Below, piece by piece: positions 33,730-42,008 of a DNA stretch of 64,000 nucleotides. Under the pieces are notes generated by a model that saw only the letters and a program-made list of their open reading frames with translations, had not been told where the DNA came from and did no database searches. The position numbers and the translations under genes are program-made. The DNA lies in NCBI RefSeq assembly GCF_900096585.1, contig NZ_FMYH01000001.1, forward strand, positions 930,001 to 994,000, given 5' to 3'. Position 1 is the stretch's first letter, and each line of letters begins with the position of its first letter. Origin of the DNA: Sanguibacter gelidistatuariae. Its GTDB lineage: Bacteria > Actinomycetota > Actinomycetes > Actinomycetales > Cellulomonadaceae.

Positions 33730-35235
33730 CTACTTCTGGGAGTCCGCAGAGAAGTGGAAGGACGCCGCGGTGCGTTCGGCCTCGCGGTGCGGCCAGCGCT
33801 GCGTGGTGACCTTGCCGCGGGTGTAGAACCGCACGCCATCGGGGCCGTACACGTGGCTCTCGCCGAACAGCGAGTCCTTCCAGCCGCCGAAGGAGTGCCA
33901 GGCCACGGGCACGGGGATCGGCACGTTCACGCCGACCATGCCGACCTTCACGCTGCGGCGGAAGGTGCGGGCCGCCTCGCCGGAGGCGGTGAAGATCGCG
34001 GTGCCGTTGCCGTAGGGGTTGGCGTTGATGACCTCGATCGCCTCGGCCAGGTCGCGGACGCGCACGATGTCCAGGACCGGTCCGAAGACCTCTTCCACAT
34101 ACACGGTGTGCTCGGCATTGACGTGGTCCACGATCGTGGGACCGACGAAGAAGCCGCCCTCGTAGCCCGGCACGCTGATCCCGCGGCCGTCCACCACGAC
34201 GGTCGCGCCCTCGGCCTCAGCCGAGGCGATGAGGCCCTCGATGCGCTCCTTGGCCGCGGCCGTGATGACCGGGCCCATGTCGGCGCCGTCCTGGTCACCA
34301 GCCGTGACCTTCACGGCGCGCGCCTTGGCGGCGAGCTTGGCCACGAGGATGTCGGCGACGGAGTCTTCCACGACCGCGACGGACAGCGACATGCACCGCT
34401 CGCCGGCGGCGCCGAATGCGGCCGCGGTGAGGTGGTCGACGGCGTCGTCCAGGTCCGCATCGGCCAGCACCACGCCGTGGTTCTTGGCCCCACCGAGCGC
34501 CTGGACCCGCTTGCCGCGGGCGGACGCAGTCGCGTGGATGTACCGGGCGATCGGGGTGGAGCCGACGAAGGAGACGGCGGCGACGTCGGGGTGGTGGAGG
34601 AGGGCGTCCACGACCGTCTTGTCGCCCTGGACCACGCTGAACACGCCGTCGGGCAGGCCGGCCTGCTTCCACAGGTCGGCGAGGAAGAGCGCGGCGCTCG
34701 GGTCCCGCTCGGAGGGCTTGAGGATGAACGCGTTGCCGCACGCGATGGCCATGGGCGCCATCCACAGCGGCACCATGACGGGGAAGTTGAACGGCGTGAT
34801 CCCGGCGACGACGCCGAGCGGCTCCCGCACAGAGAACACGTCGATGCCGGTCGCGGCCTGCTCGGAGTACTCGCCCTTGAGGAGCTGGGCGAGGCCGCAC
34901 GCGAACTCCACGACCTCCAGGCCACGCCCGATCTCGCCCTTGGCGTCAGAGACCACCTTGCCGTGCTCCCTGCTGACCAGCAGGGCCAGCTCGTGGGTGT
35001 TGGCCACTAGCAGCTCACGGAAGCGGAAGAGCACGGTCGAACGCTTGGACAGGGAGAACTGTGACCACGTCGCGAAGGCGGCGGCTGCGGAGGCCACGGC
35101 CACGTCGACGTCGGCGACCGTCCCCAGCTCGAGCTGGGCGATCACCTCGCCGGTGGCAGGGTTGTGCACGGGCTGGGTGGCGTCGCCGGAGGCGGTGCGG
35201 GTGGCGCCGTCGATCCAGTGGCTGATGGTGGTCAC
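33730..35235 (-). CDS. iolA: CoA-acylating methylmalonate-semialdehyde dehydrogenase
   Basis: Converts malonate semialdehyde (the last inositol intermediate) to acetyl-CoA with NAD and CoA. 501 residues, normal for the family. Catalytic Cys281 in GERCMSLS; PFNFPVMVP, GSTPIARYI and KNHGVVLADA match IolA/MmsA; the glutamate general base of ordinary aldehyde dehydrogenases is absent from the expected LGGAK position, as in CoA-acylating members. GTG start with AAGGAG upstream. Confidence 0.93.
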   Translation of the reverse strand: MTTISHWIDGATRTASGDATQPVHNPATGEVIAQLELGTVADVDVAVASAAAAFATWSQFSLSKRSTVLFRFRELLVANTHELALLVSREHGKVVSDAKGEIGRGLEVVEFACGLAQLLKGEYSEQAATGIDVFSVREPLGVVAGITPFNFPVMVPLWMAPMAIACGNAFILKPSERDPSAALFLADLWKQAGLPDGVFSVVQGDKTVVDALLHHPDVAAVSFVGSTPIARYIHATASARGKRVQALGGAKNHGVVLADADLDDAVDHLTAAAFGAAGERCMSLSVAVVEDSVADILVAKLAAKARAVKVTAGDQDGADMGPVITAAAKERIEGLIASAEAEGATVVVDGRGISVPGYEGGFFVGPTIVDHVNAEHTVYVEEVFGPVLDIVRVRDLAEAIEVINANPYGNGTAIFTASGEAARTFRRSVKVGMVGVNVPIPVPVAWHSFGGWKDSLFGESHVYGPDGVRFYTRGKVTTQRWPHREAERTAASFHFSADSQK

Positions 35236-35283
35236 GGATGCTCCTTGGTGAGGGTGGCAGACAGAGGAAGGTGAGGGGACGGC

Positions 35284-37209
35284 CTACAGGTAGCGGCGCT
35301 GCGCGGTGCGCGCCTGGTCGTACTCCGTGCGTGCGGCCTGCGTGCTGGCGAGCGTGGACACCTCGGACACGGGCACGTCCCACCACGCCGACCCTGGGGG
35401 GTTGGGGCCCTCGAGGTCGGTCTCGATGTGGATGACGGTCGTGACGGGGGAGGCAGCCGCGTCGGCGTACGCAGCGCGGAAGTCCTCGATCGTGCGGGCC
35501 CGCAGCACGCGGGCCCCGAAGGACGCGGCGTTCGCGGCCAGGTCCACCGCGGGGACAGCGCCGTCGTGCGCGCGCTGGGCCCCGCGCAGGCGGAACTTGG
35601 TGCCGAAGCGCTGCGAGCCGCGGGACTCCGACAGTGCCCCGATCGAGGCGTACCCGTGGTTGTCCAGCAGCACCACGATGACCTTCATGCCCTCGGACAC
35701 GATCGTCGCGAGCTCCTGGGGGAGCATCTGGTACGTGCCGTCGCCCACGATCGCGACGACCTCGGACTCGGGCCGGGCGAGCTTGGCGCCCAGCGCCGCA
35801 GGGATCTCGTACCCCATGCAGGAGAAGCCGTACTCCAGGTGGTACTGGACCGGGCTGGAGGCCCGCCACAGTGCCTGCAGGTCGCCCGGCATGGAGCCGG
35901 CGGCGTTGATGAGGATGTCCTCGGGCGCCATGAGGTCGTTCAGGGCCCCGAACACCTCGGTCTGGGCCGGCAGCGGGCCGTGCCCGCGGTGGTAGCACTC
36001 GTCGGTGACGCGCTGCCAGGCTGCCACGCGCTCGGTGACCTCCCCGCGGTAGGCCTCGTCCGTGCGCCAGCCGGCCAGTGCCTGGGTGAGCGCCTCCAGG
36101 CCGTGGCGCGCGTCGGCCACGACCATCTCGGCCCCGTGCTTGGCGGCGTCGAAGGCAGCGACGTTGATGTTGACGAAGCGGACCGACGGATCGGCGAAGA
36201 CGGTGCGGCTCGCCGTCGTGAAGTCGGTGTAGCGGGTGCCGATCCCGATGACGACGTCGGCGCTCGCGGCCAGCGCGTTGGCGGCGTCGTTTCCGGTGGA
36301 TCCCACGCCGCCGACGGCGAGCGGGTGGTCCCAGCTGATCGCGCCCTTGCCCGCCTGGGTGTCCGCGACGGGGATCCCGGTGGCCGACGCGAAGGCGCGC
36401 AGCGCCTCGGCGGCCTCGGAGTAGACGACTCCGCCGCCCGCGACGACGAGCGGCCGCTTGGCGGATCGGATCACGTCGACGGCGCGCGCCAGGGCGGCGG
36501 GCTCGGGAACCGGACGTGCCACGTGCCACGTGCGGTCGCGGAAGAACTCGAGCGGCCAGTCGTAGGCCTGCGCCTGCACGTCCTGCGGCAGCGAGAGCGT
36601 GACGGCTCCGGTCTCGGCCGGGTCGGTCAGCACGCGCATAGCCTGCGGCGCGCTCGCGAGCAGCATCTCGGGGCGCCAGATCCGGTCGAAGTAGCGGGAC
36701 ACGGGCCGGAAGGCGTCGTTCACGCTGACGTCGGGTCCGCCCGGGTGCTCCAGCTGCTGCAGGACCGGGTCGGGGAAGCGGGTGGCGAACACGTCCGAGG
36801 GCAGCAGCAGCACGGGGATGCGGTCGACGGTGGCCAGCGCCGCACCCGTGATCATGTTCGTCGACCCGGGGCCGATCGACGCGGTGCAGGCGAAGGTCTG
36901 CAGGCGGTTCATCGTGCGGGCGTAGGCGACGGCGGCGTGCACCATTCCCTGCTCGTTGCGGGCCATGAAGTAGGGCAGCTCGTCGGGTCCGTGCTCGTCG
37001 CCGTCGAAGCCGGCGTCGACCGCCTCGACATGGGCCTGCAGCAGGCCCTGCCCGAGGCCGGCCACGTTGCCGTGCCCGAAGATCCCGAAGGCCCCGGCGA
37101 AGAGAGGCCGGGTCGTGCCGTCACGCTCGCTCCGCTGGTGGGCGAGGAACCGGACGAGGGCCTGGCCGACCGTGAGGCGGACCGTCGTTGACTCGGTGGG
37201 CGTGCTCAT
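35284..37209 (-). CDS. iolD: 3D-(3,5/4)-trihydroxycyclohexane-1,2-dione hydrolase
   Basis: Thiamine-diphosphate enzyme that opens the cyclohexane ring to 5-deoxy-glucuronate. 641 residues. N-terminal TPP-binding domain with the catalytic Glu region VHAAVAYARTMNR; central domain with GGGVVYSEAAEALR; C-terminal TPP motif GDGTYQMLPQELATI through LDNHGYASIG. The ATG is preceded by GGAG. It overlaps the end of iolB by four bases (ATGA). Confidence 0.95.
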   Translation of the reverse strand: MSTPTESTTVRLTVGQALVRFLAHQRSERDGTTRPLFAGAFGIFGHGNVAGLGQGLLQAHVEAVDAGFDGDEHGPDELPYFMARNEQGMVHAAVAYARTMNRLQTFACTASIGPGSTNMITGAALATVDRIPVLLLPSDVFATRFPDPVLQQLEHPGGPDVSVNDAFRPVSRYFDRIWRPEMLLASAPQAMRVLTDPAETGAVTLSLPQDVQAQAYDWPLEFFRDRTWHVARPVPEPAALARAVDVIRSAKRPLVVAGGGVVYSEAAEALRAFASATGIPVADTQAGKGAISWDHPLAVGGVGSTGNDAANALAASADVVIGIGTRYTDFTTASRTVFADPSVRFVNINVAAFDAAKHGAEMVVADARHGLEALTQALAGWRTDEAYRGEVTERVAAWQRVTDECYHRGHGPLPAQTEVFGALNDLMAPEDILINAAGSMPGDLQALWRASSPVQYHLEYGFSCMGYEIPAALGAKLARPESEVVAIVGDGTYQMLPQELATIVSEGMKVIVVLLDNHGYASIGALSESRGSQRFGTKFRLRGAQRAHDGAVPAVDLAANAASFGARVLRARTIEDFRAAYADAAASPVTTVIHIETDLEGPNPPGSAWWDVPVSEVSTLASTQAARTEYDQARTAQRRYL

Positions 37210-38141
37210 GGCTGTTCCTTCTCCTTCGAGGGGGTGCCGTCGTTGTCGGGGCGGGTGGCCAGCGGCAGCCGCGGGTCGAGCTCCTGGTGCTCCCAGGTCG
37301 CGCGCACCCAGTGCAGGTGCGGGTCGTCAGTCGAGAGCCAGGTGCCGTCCGGTGCCGGACCCGCCATCACGTTGAGGTAGTAGAGGTCGTAGCCCGGGGG
37401 TGCGGTGCACGGGCCGTGGAAGCCGTGCGGCACGAGCGCGACGTCGCCGGTGCGGACCTCGGCCAGCACGTCGATCGGGCGCTCGGGGGTGCCGTAGGTG
37501 CGGTGGTATCCGACGCCAGGGCCGTCCGGCCCGTCCGCGACCTCGAAGTAGTAGATCTCCTCGAGGACCCGCTCGTCACCGGAGTGCACGTCGTGCTTGT
37601 GGGGCGGGTACGAGGACCAGTTGCCGCCCGGCGTGACGACCTCGCACACGAGCAGGTGGTCGATTGCGACGTCGGTGCCGAGCGTGTAGTTGTTGACCTG
37701 CCGGCTCGCGGCGCCCGCGCCCCGCAGGTCCACGCGTACGTCCTGGGCCGCGACGACCCGCAGCGGGAGCGTCCGGGTGGCCCGCGCGGTCGCGAGGGCG
37801 ATCCTGCTTCCCGACGCCGCACCCTTCGGCGCTGTGACGGTCACCGTGGAGCCGAGCGGGAGGTAGGCGAAGTCGGTCGGTCCGGAGAAGACGTCGGGGC
37901 GACCGGTCAGCGTGAGGCGGGTCGCGCCGTCGGGCAGGTCGACGAGGAGCTCGGCGCCGCCGCGCAGCGGGATGAGGGCGGCCTCGTCGCGCTCGAGGTG
38001 CCACGTGAGGGACGCGCCGGGGGCGAGGGTGACCACGCGCAGTCCGCTGAAGTCCCAGCCCGCGCTCTCGGGTGAGACGTCGGTGACGACCGGGCCGGAG
38101 GTCGCGGCGCGGACGACATACCGCTCGGTGTCCGTGCTCAT
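37206..38141 (-). CDS. iolB: 5-deoxy-glucuronate isomerase
   Basis: Cupin-fold isomerase that turns 5-deoxy-glucuronate into 2-deoxy-5-keto-gluconate. 311 residues. The metal-binding cupin is seen in PPHKHDVHS, EEIYYFEV and the late HGFHGPCTAPPGYDLYYLN. AAGGAG eight bases before the ATG. It lies 28 bases after the barrel aldolase gene and overlaps iolD. Confidence 0.94.
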   Translation of the reverse strand: MSTDTERYVVRAATSGPVVTDVSPESAGWDFSGLRVVTLAPGASLTWHLERDEAALIPLRGGAELLVDLPDGATRLTLTGRPDVFSGPTDFAYLPLGSTVTVTAPKGAASGSRIALATARATRTLPLRVVAAQDVRVDLRGAGAASRQVNNYTLGTDVAIDHLLVCEVVTPGGNWSSYPPHKHDVHSGDERVLEEIYYFEVADGPDGPGVGYHRTYGTPERPIDVLAEVRTGDVALVPHGFHGPCTAPPGYDLYYLNVMAGPAPDGTWLSTDDPHLHWVRATWEHQELDPRLPLATRPDNDGTPSKEKEQP

Positions 38142-38169
38142 CGGGGTGCTCCTTGCGGGTCGTTGCGGG

Positions 38170-39069
38170 TCACAGCAGGCTGACTGCGGCGTCGACGGCC
38201 GCCGTGACGTCGTCGTCCGGCGGGTAGAGCAGGGATCGTCCGATCACGAGGCCCTTCACTCCGGGCAGGCGCAGGGCCGACTCCCAGCCGGACAGAGCCG
38301 CGTCCTGGTCCTCGCTGACCTCGCCGCCCAGGATCAGGGCGGGCAGCGTCGAGGCCGCCATCACCCGCTCCATCTGCGCCACGACCGGCAGCTTGAGCCA
38401 GGTGTAGGCGGAGGTGCTGGCCAGGCCGGAGGCGATCGCGACCGAGCGGATCACGGCGTCGGTCGTGAGCTGGTTGACGAGGGCGCCGTCGACGCGTCGG
38501 GCGAGGAAGGGCTCGACCATGGCGATCAGGTGGTGGCTGGCCAGGTCTCCGACGGCTCGTGCGCACGCCTCGAGGGTGAGCGCCGAGGCTGGGTCGTCCA
38601 GGCAGATCCGCAGGAGCATCTTGCCGCCGTCGAGGCCGGCGCTCGCGATCCCAGCCGGGTCGTAGCCGGTGAAGCGGTCGTCGATCTCGAAGGTGGATCC
38701 CGCGAGGCCGCCGCGGTTCATCGACCCGAACACGACCTTCCCGTCCAGGGCGCCGCGCAGCGTGAGGTCCTCGATCATGTCCGCCGTGCCGAGGAAGCCG
38801 TGTACCCCCGGACGGGCCAGGGCGTCCTGCGTGCGGTCGAGGAGGTCGCGCCGGTCGCCCATCGCCACGGGCCGTCCTCCGATCGCCAGGGCGCCGCGTG
38901 CCGGGTGGTCAGCGGCAATGATCAACAACTTGGCCCCAGCCGGGATGCCGGTGAAGGCCGGGCGCGCGGTGAGGGCGTCGGTGATCGCGGCGGGGCGGGA
39001 GAACCGCAGGTCGGTCAGGTCGTCGTAGCGGGTGCCATCCGCTGCGGACTCCTCGGACGGGGAGGTCAT
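38170..39069 (-). CDS. Aldolase-like (beta/alpha)8-barrel protein of iol clusters (Cgl0158 type)
   Basis: A 299-residue class I aldolase-like barrel. Recognisable parts: AGAKLLIIAADHPARGALAIGG at strand 1, GFLGTADMIEDL, DGKVVFGSMNRGGLAGS, DGGKMLLRIC, AMVEPFLAR, LKLPVV (candidate Schiff-base Lys) and ILGGEVSEDQ. By position between iolC and iolB it most likely splits 2-deoxy-5-keto-gluconate 6-phosphate to dihydroxyacetone phosphate and malonate semialdehyde, the job of IolJ in Bacillus; no IolJ is present. The ATG at 39069 shares a base with the iolC stop (TGATG) and follows GGAGGGG; GTG at 39072 is also possible. Confidence 0.75.
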   Translation of the reverse strand: MTSPSEESAADGTRYDDLTDLRFSRPAAITDALTARPAFTGIPAGAKLLIIAADHPARGALAIGGRPVAMGDRRDLLDRTQDALARPGVHGFLGTADMIEDLTLRGALDGKVVFGSMNRGGLAGSTFEIDDRFTGYDPAGIASAGLDGGKMLLRICLDDPASALTLEACARAVGDLASHHLIAMVEPFLARRVDGALVNQLTTDAVIRSVAIASGLASTSAYTWLKLPVVAQMERVMAASTLPALILGGEVSEDQDAALSGWESALRLPGVKGLVIGRSLLYPPDDDVTAAVDAAVSLL

Positions 39070-40049
39070 CACATCCCCTCCGGGACATGGCCGAGGGCCA
39101 GCACGCGGTCGATCTCACCGCGACTGGGCATCGCCGTCGAGCACTCGAGGCGCGACGCGACGATCGCACCCGCCGCGCTCGCGAACGTGATGGTGCGGTG
39201 CAGGTCCCACCCGGAGAGCAGGCCGTGGCACAGCGCGCCGCCGAAGGCGTCGCCGGCCCCGAGCCCGTTGACGACCACGCACGGCGTGGCCGCGACCTCG
39301 ACGCGCTCGTCGGCCGTGAGCGCCAGCACACCCCGGGGACCTTGCTTGACGATTGCGATCTCGACCCCGGACTCCAGCAGTGCGCTCGCCGCACGCTCGG
39401 GATCGCTCTCCCCGACGGCAACCTCGCACTCCTGGAGGTTTCCGACGGCGACGCTCACCTGGGGCAGGACCGCCTGGACCGCGGCGGCGGCGTCCTCGGG
39501 GCGGTCCCAGAAGCAGGCCCGGTAGTCGAGGTCGAGGATGGTGGTGGCTCCGGCGCGGGCGTCGAGGGCGGCCTGGTGCGCCGCCAGGCTCGGCTCGAGG
39601 GACAGGCCGGTCGCGGTGACCCAGAGGATCCGCGCCTGCTCGATCGCCTGGAGGTCGAGGTCTTCGACCCGCAGGCGCAGTTCGGGGGAGGGGGTTGCGC
39701 GGTAGAAGTAGAGAGGGAAGTCGTCGGGCGGGAAGAGCTCGCAGAAGGCGACGGACGTGGCGACGCCGGGCAGCGTGAGGATGCCGGCGACGTCGACGCC
39801 CAACCGGGTCAGCTCGCGGCGGACGAACGAGCCGAAGGGGTCCGCTCCGACGGCCGTGACGACTCTCGCGCGGGACCCGAGCCGGGAGGCCGCGACGGCC
39901 ACGTTCGTGGGGCTCCCACCGAGGAACTTGCCAAAGGTCTCGACGTCCTCGATGCCGACGCCGGTCTGCAGCGGGTAGATGTCCACGCTGCTGCGGCCGA
40001 TCGTCACGACGTCGAACGCATCGCCCGACGGGTGTGCCGTTAGCATCAT
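39069..40049 (-). CDS. iolC: 5-dehydro-2-deoxygluconokinase
   Basis: PfkB-family kinase of 326 residues that phosphorylates 2-deoxy-5-keto-gluconate. N-terminal signature GGSPTNVAVAASRLGSRA and C-terminal VVNGLGAGDAFGGALCHGL with the catalytic Asp. First gene of the operon. ATGATG start with AGGAG eight bases upstream. A promoter lies at 40087-40116. Confidence 0.93.
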   Translation of the reverse strand: MMLTAHPSGDAFDVVTIGRSSVDIYPLQTGVGIEDVETFGKFLGGSPTNVAVAASRLGSRARVVTAVGADPFGSFVRRELTRLGVDVAGILTLPGVATSVAFCELFPPDDFPLYFYRATPSPELRLRVEDLDLQAIEQARILWVTATGLSLEPSLAAHQAALDARAGATTILDLDYRACFWDRPEDAAAAVQAVLPQVSVAVGNLQECEVAVGESDPERAASALLESGVEIAIVKQGPRGVLALTADERVEVAATPCVVVNGLGAGDAFGGALCHGLLSGWDLHRTITFASAAGAIVASRLECSTAMPSRGEIDRVLALGHVPEGM

Positions 40050-40086
40050 GCCGACTCCTATGTCTGGCCCTGTGGTGAGTGGCTCC

Positions 40087-40116
40087 AGTTAACCCTATGT
40101 CCTGACATATGTTCAA
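40087..40116 (-). promoter_or_regulatory. Promoter of the iol operon
   Basis: On the minus strand TTGAAC (-35; 40111-40116), an 18-base spacer and TTAACT (-10; 40087-40092). The spacer contains the complete TATGTC/GACATA palindrome, so a bound repressor would block polymerase. Start of iolC is 38 bases downstream of the -10. Confidence 0.6.
40096..40109. promoter_or_regulatory. Palindromic operator for the GntR regulator
   Basis: TATGTC-CT-GACATA is a perfect inverted repeat placed between -35 and -10 of the iol promoter. Its core TGTCCTGACA agrees with the Corynebacterium IolR motif as I remember it (KGWCHTRACA). A further half-site TATGTC is at 40059-40064. Confidence 0.7.
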
Positions 40117-40182
40117 CCTGCAATTCTGACCTCGGGTGCCCTATGATGCAGGCAGTTCTACTCTGAGCCGAGGAGTATCAGC

Positions 40183-40920
40183 GTGGCCGAACCGTTGCGT
40201 ATCGATCTGGACCGCTCGAGTCCCGTCCCTCTCTATCACCAGATCGCGACGGCCATCGAGTCTCGCATCGCGGGTGGTGAGCTCATTTCTGGCGCCTTCC
40301 TGGAGAACGAGATCGCTCTGGCGGCCCGGCTCGGCATCTCGCGCCCGACGGCGCGGCGGGCGCTGCAGGAGCTGGTCGACAAGGGCCGGCTCGTGCGCAA
40401 GCGCGGTGTCGGCACGCAGGTGGCCCCCGAGCGCATCCATCGTTCTGTGGAGCTCACCTCCCTGCAGGCCGACCTGGAGCGCGCCGGGCGTCGCCCGACC
40501 ACCAAGATGCTCTCCTACGAGACTGTCCCGGCCGACCGGGACGTCGCCGCCGCGCTCGAGGTGGCCGAGGGGGAGGAGGTCGTCTGCATCCGTCGGCTGC
40601 GGTACGCCGAGGAGGAGCCGCTCGCGCTCATGACGAACTACCTGACCCTCGCGCTCGCGCCCAGTGAGTCGGAGCTCGTGGCGCACGGCCTCTACGACGC
40701 GCTCCGTGCTCGTGGGGTGCAGCCCAGGGTGGCGCGGCAGCGCATCGGAGCGCGTGTCGCGACGGCCCAGGAGGCGCGCTCCCTCGATGAGGTTGCCCGC
40801 GCTGCGCTCCTGACGATGGAGCGGACGGCCTATGACGATGCCGGTCGGGTCATCGAGTTCGGTCGGCACATCTACCGGGCGTCGCGCTACATGTTCGACA
40901 CCACGCTCTTCTCCCACTGA
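40183..40920 (+). CDS. iolR: GntR-family regulator of the iol operon (HutC/UTRA type)
   Basis: A 245-residue repressor. Winged helix at residues 15-75: PLYHQIATAIESRIAGGELI, then RLGISRPTARRALQELVDKG and the wing VRKRGVGTQV. The effector-binding UTRA domain follows (residues 90-240). It is divergent from the iol operon across 133 bases that hold the palindrome. Derepression by an inositol intermediate is expected. GTG at 40183 with AGGAG seven bases upstream; TACTCT (40159-40164) may be its -10. The symbol is by analogy of place, family and operator. Confidence 0.85.
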   Translation: MAEPLRIDLDRSSPVPLYHQIATAIESRIAGGELISGAFLENEIALAARLGISRPTARRALQELVDKGRLVRKRGVGTQVAPERIHRSVELTSLQADLERAGRRPTTKMLSYETVPADRDVAAALEVAEGEEVVCIRRLRYAEEEPLALMTNYLTLALAPSESELVAHGLYDALRARGVQPRVARQRIGARVATAQEARSLDEVARAALLTMERTAYDDAGRVIEFGRHIYRASRYMFDTTLFSH

Positions 40921-40953
40921 CGGCATTGCTCGTCTCCCGCTGACCCGACGACC

Positions 40954-41634
40954 TCACGCCCGCGGCCACACCCCGGAGGTGCCGCGTCGATGGCTCGTGA
41001 CCAGATGGGTATCGATGATCCCGACGGCTTCCATGAGGGCGTGCATGGTGGTCGGCCCGACGAAGGCGAAGCCCCGGACGCGCAGCGCCTTGGACAGGGC
41101 GAGAGACTCCGGCGACCGGGTGGGGATCTCCTCGTGCGAGCGCGGGGCCGGAGTGACGGAAGGCTGGTAGGACCAGACGAGCTCGACGAGCCCGCCGTCC
41201 TCGCGCAGCGCGATCGTGGCCCGGGCGTTGGTGATCGTGGCGAGGATCTTGGCTCGGTTGCGCACGATGCCCGCGTCGGCCAGGAGCCGGGCGACGTCGT
41301 CGTCGTCGAAGCGGGCCACGGCGTCGGGATCGAAGCTGGCGAAGGCCGCGCGGAATGCGGGGCGCTTGCGCAGGATCGTGGCCCAGGAGAGCCCGGCCTG
41401 GAATGCTTCCAGGCTGATCCGCTCGTACAGGCCGCCCTCGTCGCGCACGGGCAAGCCCCACTCGGTGTCGTAGTACTCACGCAGCATCGGGTCGAGGGAC
41501 GCCCAGGCGGGCCGGGCGAGCCCGTCCTCCCCGACGACGACGCCGGCTGCCGCGCTCGCCGCAGGAGGCATTCCATCGCCCCCCGGGCCTGGCTCCACGG
41601 AAGCGTCCGTGCTCATCGACCCTCCGACGCTCAT
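40954..41634 (-). CDS. tag: DNA-3-methyladenine glycosylase I
   Basis: Base-excision enzyme that removes 3-methyladenine from alkylated DNA. 226 residues. Family motifs: EYYDTEWGLPVRDEGGLYER with the substrate-binding Glu, LEAFQAGLSWATILRKRPAFR, AGIVRNRAKI and FAFVGPTTMHALMEAVGI. An N-terminal lead of about 40 residues is rich in Ala and Gly. ATG at 41634 has AGGGG six bases before it; ATG at 41616 with GGAGGG is an alternative six codons later. Confidence 0.9.
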   Translation of the reverse strand: MSVGGSMSTDASVEPGPGGDGMPPAASAAAGVVVGEDGLARPAWASLDPMLREYYDTEWGLPVRDEGGLYERISLEAFQAGLSWATILRKRPAFRAAFASFDPDAVARFDDDDVARLLADAGIVRNRAKILATITNARATIALREDGGLVELVWSYQPSVTPAPRSHEEIPTRSPESLALSKALRVRGFAFVGPTTMHALMEAVGIIDTHLVTSHRRGTSGVWPRA

Positions 41635-41843
41635 GCGCGTCCCCTCTCAGGTGGTGCTTCCGCTGGCCGTCGATCATGAGGGAGACGACTCGCTTGCGCG
41701 AAACGTGAGGTGCTCGTCGCCATCATCCATCGTGACCATCGTTTTCACCCGCTGTCATGCGTCAGGCTGCGGCCCGCTGGAGGTCTTCCAGGTAGAGCCG
41801 CGCCGGCTCCGACCGTCACCACCTCGCCGAAAGAGGACGCATC

Positions 41844-41966
41844 GTGGTTTTCTATCGTCTGCCTATATCTGGAACCGTTGCCCGCCACCCGCACGTGTTC
41901 GCCGCGTGCGCCGTCATCGTCGGCCTCGGTGCGGGGCTGCTCACGGGTGCGCTCGTCGGCGGGTGA
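41844..41966 (+). CDS. Possible 40-residue single-helix membrane peptide
   Basis: Short open frame starting at GTG with AAGAGG seven to eight bases before it. The peptide begins VVFYRLPISGTVARHPH and then has one hydrophobic helix, VFAACAVIVGLGAGLLTGAL, ending in VGG. The frame stops 42 bases before the tail of the convergent MFS gene. The rest of the gap from tag (41635-41843) shows nothing recognisable. No family known to me; support rests on the ribosome site and the clean membrane helix. Confidence 0.4.
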   Translation: MVFYRLPISGTVARHPHVFAACAVIVGLGAGLLTGALVGG

Positions 41967-42008
41967 CAGGTTCGGCGTCGGGCAGGCGGCCGCTCGAGCA
42001 GACTGTCC

